Assembly (NCBI GenBank): GCA_963843255.1
Contig: CAWJJQ010000005.1
Location: 528,541 to 592,540, forward strand
Source: Bog-159 sp963843255
GTDB lineage: Bacteria > Acidobacteriota > Terriglobia > Bryobacterales > Bryobacteraceae
Length of the DNA: 64,000 bases
Direction: 5' to 3'
Both the position numbers and the translations under genes were made by a program. Shown here piece after piece: positions 1-7,887 of the stretch. Below the pieces are notes generated by a model that did not search any database, was not told the origin of the DNA, and saw nothing but the letters and a program-made list of their open reading frames with translations. Position 1 is the first letter of the stretch, and every line of letters begins with the position of its first letter.

Positions 1-147
1 CAGCGGATTTACCAGTTCCTGCAGTCCGAGCTCTTCTCCACTGTGATTTACACCGAGACACCGATGCAGCCGCGGCAATTGCCTGCACAGGAATCGCATG
101 CGGTTAATCGCGCCGTCCGGGGCCCCCGTCCTTCGCAGGCCGCCTGA
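1..147 (+). CDS. 3' end of an unidentified gene (partial)
   Basis: Frame 1 is open from the first base of the window to a TGA at 145-147, giving a 48-residue C-terminus that begins QRIYQFLQSELF and ends RGPRPSQAA. It stops four bases before the end of the convergent algH gene, as expected for a real 3' end. The fragment is too short for a family assignment, and no function is proposed. Confidence 0.4.
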   Translation, partial: QRIYQFLQSELFSTVIYTETPMQPRQLPAQESHAVNRAVRGPRPSQAA

Positions 148-151
148 TCGC

Positions 152-778
152 CTAGCGGGCCGCCGCGACGTGACCCGTGCTGGCGATGCGCAGTTCCGTC
201 TCGCGTATCATGCGTGGCCACAGCGTGTCCGGATCGGCATCGTAGACCGTTGCCGCCGTACCCGGGAAAATATACCACGCGCCAAGATCCAGTTCGTTTT
301 CCAGTTGCGGTACGGTCCATCCCGCATATCCCACGAACACGTGCATTCTGTTCGACTCAATCTGCGACGCGAAGGTCTGTTGCAGGGAGTTCCTCGACGT
401 GACCAGATAGACGTCCCCAAACACGCGCTCGCTATCGTCGGGCGCGTGCGTCGAACGCACCAGCGCCAGGATCTCTGTCCTATCCACAGGTCCACCGGCA
501 TAGACCAGGTCCGCCCGTTCTTTCGCGGCTTTCACGTCTTCCAGCACCCGCGAAATCGGGACCTTCGACCGGCGGTTCACGATCAGGCCCACGACGCCGT
601 CCTCGTTATACTCCACCAGCAGCACCACGGTTTTCGCGAAATTTGGATCGTTCAGGTCTTTGCTGGCAACCAGAAATTTTCCGGCGCCCAGATCGGCAGG
701 CCGCGTCGATTGCGCGGACGCCAACTGCAAACCGCCCGCTATCCACAACCAAACCGCCCCCACCGGCAGCCACCGCAT
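152..778 (-). CDS. algH: AlgH/YqgE (UPF0301, DUF179) family protein with a signal-peptide-like N-terminus
   Basis: A 208-residue protein of the AlgH/YqgE family, whose biochemical role is not settled. Family features visible are the GKFLVASKDLNDPNFAKTVVLL opening (split here: GKFLVASKDL, then NDPNFAKTVVLL), GVVGLIVNRRS, YAGGPV and the FVGYAGWTVPQLENEL block. The ATG at 778 is chosen because the longer open frame upstream (to 964) runs into the group II intron. From this ATG the first 24 residues are hydrophobic and end in an ASA-Q site, which looks like a Sec signal peptide; most family members are cytoplasmic. The gene is the last of a minus-strand operon after an ABC exporter. The intron sits only two bases upstream of the ATG and separates it from its AAGG Shine-Dalgarno, so expression should depend on intron splicing or a new start signal. 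Confidence 0.88.
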   Translation of the reverse strand: MRWLPVGAVWLWIAGGLQLASAQSTRPADLGAGKFLVASKDLNDPNFAKTVVLLVEYNEDGVVGLIVNRRSKVPISRVLEDVKAAKERADLVYAGGPVDRTEILALVRSTHAPDDSERVFGDVYLVTSRNSLQQTFASQIESNRMHVFVGYAGWTVPQLENELDLGAWYIFPGTAATVYDADPDTLWPRMIRETELRIASTGHVAAAR

Positions 779-822
779 AGGTAGATTTTGACGCGGTACT
801 GGCTCAAATAGCCAGCCCGTTT

Positions 823-1418
823 TCAACAAACCCCTTTCAAACCGTGCGTGCGGTTTTCCCGCACACGGCTTAACGATGATCTTACTGGTGCGGCTTGCGC
901 CGGGTAGCGCACGGTTCCGCGCAATCGATACAGACCCATTCCGTGAAACTGAGCGGCTGTCCACAGTACACGCCGCGTCGCTCGCTGCCCGCCACGCCGA
1001 TGCATCCAGCGTACGAGCCGCTCATAGACGAAGCTGTCCATTTTCAGGAACACCCGAGACGATGTGCCCGTCCGGAAGTAGTTCCCCCAACCGCGAAGCA
1101 CGGGGTTCAGTTTGGCGATGATCTGCTTCACGTCCTCCCCGCTGGCACGTTTATCGGTGATCTCCCGCACCCGGTCCCGGAGCCGCTTCGTGGCCTGCGG
1201 TGACGGCCAGCGGTGCATGTAATATGCCCGCGGGTTCCGCAGAATACTGCGCTTCTTGCGGATCGTACACCCCAGAAACACGAAGCTTTCCTTCCCACGC
1301 CGTAAGTCCACCATCCGCGTCTTCTCCGGATGCAGCCCCAAACCCAGCTTGCTCATCACAAACTGGATTTGTCGAAGCGCCTCCTTCGCCTTCGACTCCG
1401 TTGGCGCCATCACCACGA
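823..1418 (-). pseudogene. ltrA: Group II intron reverse transcriptase/maturase, C-terminal part (outer intron)
   Basis: This is the C-terminal half of the outer intron's reverse transcriptase. It begins VVMAPTESKAKEAL directly after the YADD active site that is found far upstream at about 3285. It includes the LGLHPEKTRMVDL segment, a FLGCTIRKK stretch, the maturase (X/GIIM) motif VLRGWGNYFRTG, and the usual YRLRGTVRYP ending. No HNH endonuclease domain is seen. The frame is open throughout and runs through domain V, as in several intron classes. It would rejoin the N-terminal part only if the inner intron is removed. Confidence 0.85.
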
Positions 1419-3284
1419 GGTGAGTAGGCCCGGGGAATCTCACCCCGAGCCTCTCTCAGAACCGTACTTGAACCTCTCAGCTCATACGGCTCCCGCCATG
1501 GAGCCACGCCGCTCGCCCATCTGCCAGTGCGCCCACAACTTCGGATCGCGTCTCGAGATGCGCGCGACCCAATGTGTCGCCCTGCGCAAATGACCGCGCA
1601 GCGTCTTGTATTTCCGTTCGGCCCAGCGGGCCAGCGATCGATCCAGTTGGCGCATCGGCGGATACAGCGCCGAGCGATAATACCGCCCGTAGTATTGGAG
1701 CCAGCCTCGGATCTTCGGGTTGAACATCCGCGACAGATCTTCGATTCGCTTGTCGCTGCGTAAATGCAGGTCCCAGCTTCGAATCTCCACCCGAATCGCT
1801 TTCACCGCCTTGTCGGAAACTGCCGGGCTGAAGTTGATGAAGAACTTCCCCTTGCGATTCTTCGATCTCCGCGGCCGAAATGTGTAGCCCAGAAAATCGA
1901 ACTTCTCGTTCGGATACTTCCTCCGCCGATCATCATCCTTGCAATAGACAACCTTCGTCTTCTCCGGATGAAGCTCCAACCCACACTCCTTCAAGCGCGC
2001 GGCTATGGCAGCCCGAACCCCCTGGGCTTCCGCCTCTGTCCTGCAATGCACGATGGCATCGTCGGCGTACCGCTCAAAAGGCATGTGCGGATACTGCTTC
2101 GCCATCCATCGATCAAAAGCATAGTGCAGAAACAAATTGGCTAACAGAGGGCTGATGACCCCGCCTTGCGGCGTGCCCTTCTCACGCGGGACCAACTGGC
2201 CGTCCTCCTCTTGCACTGGCGCTTGCAGCCACCGCTCGATATAGAGGACCATCCACTGTTCCTTGGCGTGCTTCTTCACCGCCCGTAGCAGCAGATCTTG
2301 CGGGATGTTGTCAAAGAAGCCCTTGATGTCCAGATCCAAAATCCAGTCATAGCGCCAGCATCGCTGCCGCGCCTGCCCCACTGCATCCAGCGCCGACTTC
2401 CCCGGCCGATAGCCGTAGGAATCCGGATGGAACAGCGGGTCCACCGCCGGCTCCAGTCTCGACTTCACCACCTGTTGCGCGATCCGATCCGACACGGTCG
2501 GTATGCCCAGCTTCCTTTCCCCACCGTTCGCCTTCGGTATTTTTACCGTGCGCACCGGCGGTGGAAAGTAACTGCCCGACGACATCCGATTCCAGATCTT
2601 GTACAGGTTCCCTTTCCGGTTGCTCTCAAAATCCGCAATCGACTGCTCGTCGACCCCTGCCGCTCCTTGGTTCGCCTTCACTCGCTTATACGCTTCCCAG
2701 ACCTCCCCCTTGGATATACAGAACGGCTTTGCCTCACTCATCGGCTCCTCCCATTCCTGGTTGGCTCATTGAATTTGGCCCCATAACACAACCCCTTCGC
2801 TCCATCCCGTTTCCGGGACTTCACCACTACTACGGGTTGTTCCGCCCCTGGGCTCCGCTTCCGTACTCTCGCCCTCGTGGTTCTTCCACTTGCGGCTTCT
2901 CCGTTCGCATCGGAGTCCCAGGTTCCCACGTTCCGCTCGACCGCCTCTGGCAAGTTCAGGCCACCTTAATGCCGGATGCCGCCCCGTCCGTAAGCAGGCC
3001 TTCGCCAGAGCTGATCCCGCAGTAACGACTCCCTGCGGTTTCGACATCGTCCCTACGCTTTCGACACGTCATCAGTGGTTCCCTTACGGTCCTCTCCTTG
3101 CCAGTCACCTGACCTGGTTCTTCCCAGGCCTTTTCCTTCTGTGCTCACGACCATGGCTCTTGACCACAGCCGCCGAAGGTGGTTTGGAACCTGCTCCTGC
3201 CAGCCGGTTCCGAGGGGCCTTCCCTCATCGATCAAGCAGTTACACACATTGGGCCCTCCTCGGCCCTTTGCGCTCGTGGCGCAC
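1419..3284 (-). mobile_element. Inner group II intron inserted in the RT gene of the outer intron
   Basis: On the minus strand the element opens with GTGCG at 3284, has about 540 nt of RNA domains I-III, then an RT gene, a textbook domain V at 1458-1492 (GAGCCGTATGAGC...GTACGGTTCT), a GC-rich domain VI, and ends CCTACTCAC close to 1420. Total length is about 1.87 kb. It interrupts the outer RT exactly after the YADD codons. With strictly canonical ends (GUGCG and AC) the rejoined outer frame would be shifted by one base. Moving one end by one base gives YADD-F-VVMAP or YADD-L-VVMAP, so the exact boundary matters and is not settled here. Confidence 0.88.
1482..2741 (-). CDS. ltrA: Group II intron reverse transcriptase/maturase LtrA (inner intron)
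   Basis: A complete 419-residue intron-encoded protein, preceded by GGAGGAG five bases before the ATG. The RT fingers and palm are clear: GAAGVDEQSI, GGERKLGIPTVSDRIAQQ, PDSYGYRPGKSALDA, DLDIKGFFDNI, the GTPQGGVISPLLANLFLH block, and the catalytic FERYADD near residue 225. The thumb/maturase part contains FLGYTFRPR and IRGWLQYYGRYY. It ends SMAGAV with the stop codon lying inside domain V, a known arrangement. There is no HNH endonuclease domain. It should act as maturase and in reverse-splicing retromobility of the inner intron. It differs strongly from the outer RT, so the two introns belong to different lineages. Confidence 0.95.
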   Translation of the reverse strand: MSEAKPFCISKGEVWEAYKRVKANQGAAGVDEQSIADFESNRKGNLYKIWNRMSSGSYFPPPVRTVKIPKANGGERKLGIPTVSDRIAQQVVKSRLEPAVDPLFHPDSYGYRPGKSALDAVGQARQRCWRYDWILDLDIKGFFDNIPQDLLLRAVKKHAKEQWMVLYIERWLQAPVQEEDGQLVPREKGTPQGGVISPLLANLFLHYAFDRWMAKQYPHMPFERYADDAIVHCRTEAEAQGVRAAIAARLKECGLELHPEKTKVVYCKDDDRRRKYPNEKFDFLGYTFRPRRSKNRKGKFFINFSPAVSDKAVKAIRVEIRSWDLHLRSDKRIEDLSRMFNPKIRGWLQYYGRYYRSALYPPMRQLDRSLARWAERKYKTLRGHLRRATHWVARISRRDPKLWAHWQMGERRGSMAGAV

Positions 3285-4065
3285 AATCGTCGGCATATCG
3301 AATCAGTTTCCCGAGCGACCCACACTTGGCCGCCCACAACCGATCCAACAGGTGCAGGTAGATGTTCGCCAGCAACGGCGAGATCACTCCGCCCTGCGGG
3401 GTTCCCGCCAGCGTCTCCCTCACCGTTCCGTCTTCCATCACCCCGGCCCTTAGCCACTGCCGGATCAACTTCAATACCCGCCGATCCGAGATTCGCCCCC
3501 CCACCAGCACCATCAGCTTCTCCTGATCGATGCTGTCGAAGTAGCCCTTGATGTCTGCATCGACTACGAAGTCATGCCCTGGGTTCCCCGCTATGCGGAT
3601 TGCTTCCAGAGCCTCCGTCGCGCTCTTCTTCGGTCGAAATCCGAAACTGCTCGCCTCGAAATCCGCCTCGAAGATCGGCTCGATCATGATCTTCGCCGCC
3701 ATCTGCACCACCCGGTCCCGCACCGTCGGTATCCCCAGTGGCCGCTGCTTTCCGTCAGCTTTCGGTATGTATTGCCGCCTCACCGGTGAGGGGCGATATC
3801 GGCCTGCCCGAAGGTCGGCTTCAATGCCCGCCAGAAACTGGCCCACACCATCCTGCTCGATGTTCTCCAGCGTCTCGCGATCCACTCCCGCCGCGCCTCC
3901 GTTACTGCGCACCCGCCTCCATGCTTCCCACAGGACGTCACTCCTGTGGATCCGGTCGTACAGCGCATGAAATCGCCGTGTCTTACTCTGCTTGGCACAC
4001 ACCCATAGCTTGCGTTGGAGTTCTCGCACTTTATCTACTACCGGGTTGTTTTCCGTTTCCGGCAT
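3285..4065 (-). pseudogene. ltrA: Group II intron reverse transcriptase, N-terminal part (outer intron)
   Basis: The N-terminal 260 residues of the outer intron's RT, starting MPETENNPVVDKV at 4065. An upstream Met at 4089 is possible. Visible motifs are GGAAGVDRETLENI, GKQRPLGIPTVRDRVVQ, SSFGFRPKKSATEAL, VVDADIKGYFDSID, GTPQGGVISPLLANIYLH and LIRYADD. The reading frame then enters the inner intron and reaches a stop at 3232. Without inner splicing the product would be a truncated RT ending at its active site. The C-terminal half continues at 823-1418. Confidence 0.87.
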
Positions 4066-4610
4066 GCCCTCGCGCTTACCTCTCCACAAGCTCGATCAAA
4101 GCAGGGCCCCTTCCCTCCAGCGTGTTGTCTTGCACGCCTTCACTGGTACTACGGACCCCTCGGACTCCCCCCTGGCTCCTCGCGATTTCGGCCGTCCGGC
4201 TTTATACGCTCGGTCTTCGCCTGACTGGGCTGCCAGATAGGGTCTCTCCTGTTCCACATTCTTCTCTGGAAACGTGCCACCGCCCGCTACCCCGGAAAGG
4301 TCCAGCAGCCGTTCCGGTCCAGGCTGCTGTCTGTTGCCTTCGCCGTGACATGACCGGCTCGGCCCTTTCAAACACCTTTCGGCTGAAAATATGACGTGGC
4401 TGCAGCGTTCACTTGATGTTGCGGCCCGCTTCCTTGCTCTCCACAGAATGGACTTTTGACGCCCCGCTCGGACCGAAGGCATCTCTGCCCTAGCCTGGGG
4501 CCTGCTACCGGGCGCTCCGGCGCTTACCCGGACAAGACTCTCACTTGCTAGAAGAACGCGTCTTTCAGGACGCACCATGCCTTAATTCTACGCCCAAACC
4601 GGCGGCCGGA

Positions 4611-6350
4611 CTAGATGGCTTCCAGCTCCTCTTCGAGCGTTTGTTTCTGCGAAAGGTCGGCGTAATACCCGCCCGCCGAAACCAGTTGCGCGTGGGTACC
4701 CTGTTCCACGATCCGCCCGCGCTCCAGCACTACGATGCGACCGGCTTGCCGCACCGTGGAGACGCGATGCGAGATCAGAATCACCGTCCGCCCCCGCATC
4801 ACGCCCGCCAGTCCTTCCAGAATGTGTTCTTCCGTCAGCGTATCCACGCTAGATAGCGCATCGTCCAGAATCAGAATCCGCGGATCGCGCAGAATCGCCC
4901 GCGCAATCGCCGTCCGTTGCTTCTGCCCGCCCGATAGCGTGATCCCGCGCTCGCCGACCATCGTCTCGTAACCATCGGGGAATCCCTCGATATCGGCCGC
5001 CAGACCCGCCAGTTCCGCCGCCCGCCGGATCTGGTCTTCAGTCGCGCTTTCTACCCCGAACGCAATGTTCCCCGCAATCGTCGCGCTGAAGAGAAACGTC
5101 TCCTGCGGTACGAAGCCGATATACCGCCGTAATTCCGCGGGCGAGAGATCGCGCAGATCCGCCCCGTCCAGCAGCACGCGCCCTTCCGTCGGATCCATCA
5201 ATCGCGGCACCAGGCTCACCAGCGTGCTCTTACCCGATCCCGTATGTCCAACTACCGCCACAGTGGTGCCTGCCTCGATCGTCAGATCGATGCCATCCAG
5301 CGCCCGCCCTGCCGGGTACGCCATCGACGCGCCGCGAAACTCGATCTCGCCTCGCACCGGATTCAATACCACCGGATGCGCCGGCGCCGCAATCGACGGC
5401 TGCTCGCGGAAAATCTGGTTGATACGCTCGAGCGACGCGCTGCCCCGCTGCATCAGGTTCACCACCCATCCCAGCGCGATCATGGGCCACACCAGGATGC
5501 CCATGTACGTGTTGAACATGACGAAGCTGCCCAGTGAAATGCGCCCGCTCAGCACCTGGGTTCCGCCATACCACAGCACCACCAGGAATGTGAGGCCGAT
5601 CAATGCCTCCAGCAGCGGCTGGAAAACGCCCGACACCCGCACCAGCCTGATGTTTTCCGCGATGTACTCGCGGTTCAACTTCTCGAAGTGGCGTATCTCC
5701 GCCTGCTCCTGCACGAATGCCCGCACCATCCGCACACCCGCAAGGTTCTCCTGTACCCGGCTGCTGATATCCGAAAACATCGCCTGAATGCGCTCGAACC
5801 GGGCATGGATTGCGCGCCCGAAGAAGATCACGGCCAAACTCACCAGCGGCGCGGGCAGAATCGCCAGCACCGCCAGCCGCCAGTCCACCGCGGTCATGAT
5901 GGAAATCGCCAGCAGGAAGGTCAGGCTGGTCTCGGTCCAGTACATGATGCCCGGCCCCAGCATCATGCGCACGGCATTCAGGTCGTTCGTGGCCCGCGCC
6001 ATAATATCGCCCGTGCGCACCCGACCGTAGTAATCCGGCGACAGGTCTACCAGGTGGCGAAACAGGTCGTTGCGCAAGTCATACTCGATGTCGCGCGAGA
6101 TCCCGATAATGATCACGCGCATCCAGTATTGGAACAGCCCCTTCACGATCGCCAGGCCAACCAGCAGCCCCGCGTAAAGCAGCAACTTGCGCAGTCCCGA
6201 TGCGTGCGACAGCGTATCGATGGCGGCGCGTATCGCCAGGGGTTGTGCCGCGCCCGCGAAATCTTTGAGCACCAGCGCGCCTAAGCCCAGCGCCAGCCCG
6301 CGGCGGTACCGCCACAAATAGACCCGCACCGTGCGCAACGATTCCCACAT
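4611..6350 (-). CDS. ABC transporter, fused permease and ATPase (MsbA/MdlA/YheH-type exporter half)
   Basis: A 579-residue half-transporter with an N-terminal six-helix transmembrane domain (about residues 15-310) and a C-terminal ATPase. The ATPase has Walker A GHTGSGKST (near 368), Q-loop FVPQETFLFS, signature LSGGQKQR, Walker B ILILDDALSSVD and the switch His in LISHRVS. Such proteins act in the inner membrane as homo- or heterodimers and export lipids, peptides or drugs; the substrate cannot be told from sequence. It lies four bases after the YdcF-like gene and 35 bases before the outer intron, and was originally followed directly by algH. A second half-transporter is not seen nearby, which favours a homodimer. 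Confidence 0.93.
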   Translation of the reverse strand: MWESLRTVRVYLWRYRRGLALGLGALVLKDFAGAAQPLAIRAAIDTLSHASGLRKLLLYAGLLVGLAIVKGLFQYWMRVIIIGISRDIEYDLRNDLFRHLVDLSPDYYGRVRTGDIMARATNDLNAVRMMLGPGIMYWTETSLTFLLAISIMTAVDWRLAVLAILPAPLVSLAVIFFGRAIHARFERIQAMFSDISSRVQENLAGVRMVRAFVQEQAEIRHFEKLNREYIAENIRLVRVSGVFQPLLEALIGLTFLVVLWYGGTQVLSGRISLGSFVMFNTYMGILVWPMIALGWVVNLMQRGSASLERINQIFREQPSIAAPAHPVVLNPVRGEIEFRGASMAYPAGRALDGIDLTIEAGTTVAVVGHTGSGKSTLVSLVPRLMDPTEGRVLLDGADLRDLSPAELRRYIGFVPQETFLFSATIAGNIAFGVESATEDQIRRAAELAGLAADIEGFPDGYETMVGERGITLSGGQKQRTAIARAILRDPRILILDDALSSVDTLTEEHILEGLAGVMRGRTVILISHRVSTVRQAGRIVVLERGRIVEQGTHAQLVSAGGYYADLSQKQTLEEELEAI

Positions 6351-6353
6351 GCG

Positions 6354-6956
6354 CTACATCCCCAAGAGGTTGGCCACGGTCTTCGACCACTCCATGAAAA
6401 ATATCTTCTGCCCTTCGCGATTCCGCCACCAGCCATCCGGGCGGAAATAATCGTCCGGCGCCGCCACCACCCGTATATCGAAATCCCGCGCCGCCGCCTG
6501 ATAGATGCGCGCCGCGCGCGCTGTATGGTAGTCGCTGGTCACTAATAGGAATCGATGTACGCCGCGCCGCCGGAGATCCGGCAAAATCGCGGCCGCTTCA
6601 TCGCGCGTGCTGTGGGCTTCATTGGGCGCCCGTACGAACCACTCCTCGGGATAGCCTTTTTTCACCACGAACGGAATCGCCAGGTCGCATTCGTAGGCAC
6701 CATAGATCAGGTTCGGCCCGCTGACCAGCACCCGCGGCACATACCCCTGCTTCACCAGTTCCGCCGCCCTTATGATGCGGTTGCCATAGAAATCACCGGC
6801 CAACACCACAGCAATGTCCGCCCGCGCAGGCCCGTCGTCACGCACCAGCAGCCGGCCCAGGGCCGTCATCCACCAGGCGTGCGCCACCCACCCGACCGCT
6901 ACCACGATCGCCAAAATGCCAATGATTTTAAGGGAAAGCGAGGACCGCCGCGCCAC
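6354..6956 (-). CDS. YdcF/SanA/ElyC-like (DUF218) membrane-anchored protein
   Basis: A 200-residue DUF218 protein. One N-terminal transmembrane helix (about residues 9-30) is followed by the DUF218 core: ADIAVVLAGDFYGNRIIRAAELVKQGYVPRV (given in parts: ADIAVVLAGDF, NRIIRAAELV, GYVPRVLVSG), then NEAHSTRDEAAAILP and LLVTSDYHTARAARIY. Family members of the SanA/ElyC type affect the cell envelope and peptidoglycan precursor handling, but the reaction is not established. It is preceded by a PH-like membrane protein with a four-base gap and followed by an ABC exporter, all in one operon. Confidence 0.88.
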   Translation of the reverse strand: MARRSSLSLKIIGILAIVVAVGWVAHAWWMTALGRLLVRDDGPARADIAVVLAGDFYGNRIIRAAELVKQGYVPRVLVSGPNLIYGAYECDLAIPFVVKKGYPEEWFVRAPNEAHSTRDEAAAILPDLRRRGVHRFLLVTSDYHTARAARIYQAAARDFDIRVVAAPDDYFRPDGWWRNREGQKIFFMEWSKTVANLLGM

Positions 6957-6959
6957 GAA

Positions 6960-7523
6960 CTATTTCTCGTCCGCGGAATTCTTCTGATCGAGATGACCGA
7001 CCGTCTTCAGCCGCTGATAGAGGCGCTCCACTTCCGCCTCGTCTTCCGGCAGCAGCATCCGGTAGCGCGGGGACTGCACCTGTTTACGGTCCGCGCCCGG
7101 CGCCAGCACTTCCCCCCAGTATTGCCGGTACGGCTTGCCGTCAATTAACGCGTCGCGAGAGAGCCGGCAAAGGTGCCGTAGCAGGCTGTTGCAGGAATCC
7201 AAATCCCCCGGATAAACCAGCACCATCCGCGAATCGTCGAATAAAGTCAAACGGATAATCAGGGGCGAGATCCAGCCCGTACGGTCCAGCCGCCGGATGT
7301 CCATCCACGGTATGATCCGCTTGCCGATGCCCAGATAACCTTCGTGAATCTCCACGGCCGGACGGAACGCCAGAGCCAGTAACACCGCCGCACTGCAAAT
7401 AAAGAGGGCTGCCGGGACGAACGCAGGCGCCCAATCCAGCCCCAGCCAAGCCGAAAAACCAGCTAGACCTACAGCTACGATTCCGAACGTTAAATAGTGT
7501 CGCGCCGGAGTGTAGCGGGTCAT
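6960..7523 (-). CDS. Small membrane protein with a PH-like cytoplasmic part, function unknown
   Basis: A 187-residue protein starting MTRYTPARHYL; a GTG at 7538 is an alternative start. Two closely spaced hydrophobic helices (about residues 10-50) are followed by FRPAVEIHEGYLGIGKRIIPW, here split as FRPAVEIHEGYLG and IGKRIIPWMDIRRLD. This resembles bacterial PH-domain membrane proteins in which the segment after two helices sets a beta strand and a basic patch. The C-terminal 60 residues are charged. The function is unknown. The gene would have been cotranscribed with pgsA before the IS inserted between them. Confidence 0.7.
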   Translation of the reverse strand: MTRYTPARHYLTFGIVAVGLAGFSAWLGLDWAPAFVPAALFICSAAVLLALAFRPAVEIHEGYLGIGKRIIPWMDIRRLDRTGWISPLIIRLTLFDDSRMVLVYPGDLDSCNSLLRHLCRLSRDALIDGKPYRQYWGEVLAPGADRKQVQSPRYRMLLPEDEAEVERLYQRLKTVGHLDQKNSADEK

Positions 7524-7571
7524 GGGAACTGCGTCCACTTATAGACTACTCCCGTACGCCGCCCTCGTCAA

Positions 7572-7588
7572 TCGCTGCGCAGAAGCCG
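7572..7588. repeat. Left copy of the 17-bp target-site duplication of the IS
   Basis: The 17-mer TCGCTGCGCAGAAGCCG occurs here and again at 9253-9269, immediately outside the two ends of the IS. On the minus strand it encodes the RLLRS end of the pgsA product. This copy is followed by the original TGA stop, and the other is still attached to pgsA. Confidence 0.85.
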
Positions 7589-7703
7589 TGTCAACCCTCG
7601 TTAGAAATGTCCCCTTCCTTACCTCGGTAGAAGTGTCCCCTTTTTCTTGGCCCCACCCGCACTTGACTGCTCTTGGTTTTTTCTTCCTTCAACCCACCAG
7701 AAG

Positions 7704-7860
7704 GCGGTGGGAAAGTGGGAAACCTGCTCTTGGTTTTCCACTTTTCCACCGTCTCGTCGCCGGAGTTGTGGGAATGTGGGAATCTCGCCGGTTTTGCGAG
7801 ATTTCCAAGGAGCGGTGGGAAGAGGTGAAATCCTGGTTTTGGATTTCCACGCTTTCCACC
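7704..7860. repeat. Three successive related hairpins in the IS tail
   Basis: Arms are at 7705-7722 with 7735-7751, 7778-7788 with 7796-7806, and 7814-7833 with 7841-7860. Each left arm carries a GTGGGAA-type sequence, each right arm a TTTCCAC-type sequence or related, and each loop ends with (C/T)GGTTTT. The three therefore look like diverged copies of one unit. They lie downstream of the transposase stop and code for nothing convincing. Confidence 0.7.
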
Positions 7861-7887
7861 ACTCCGCCATTTCCACAGCTCTTTGGT

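Larger units (their letters stand above)
781..4575 (-). mobile_element. Outer group II intron (itself interrupted by a second group II intron)
   Basis: On the minus strand the element starts with GTGCG at 4575, the usual group II 5' end, followed by about 490 nt of RNA domains before the reverse transcriptase. It ends near 781 with AATCTAC after a domain V at about 839-872 (AGCCGTGTGCGG...CCGCACGCACGGTTT) and a domain VI-like hairpin (CTGGCT/AGCCAG). Without the inner intron its length is about 1.93 kb, normal for an RT-encoding bacterial group II intron. The flanking sequences TTAAGGCATG and CTATGCGG rejoin to give an AAGG Shine-Dalgarno six bases before the algH ATG. The ends are inferred by eye and could be off by a base or two. 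Confidence 0.88.

Noticed and set aside
781..4575. Reverse transcriptases as parts of a retron, DGR or Abi defence system
   Set aside because: Both RTs have group II maturase motifs and lie within introns with domain V and canonical ends; no msr/msd or template/variable repeat is present.
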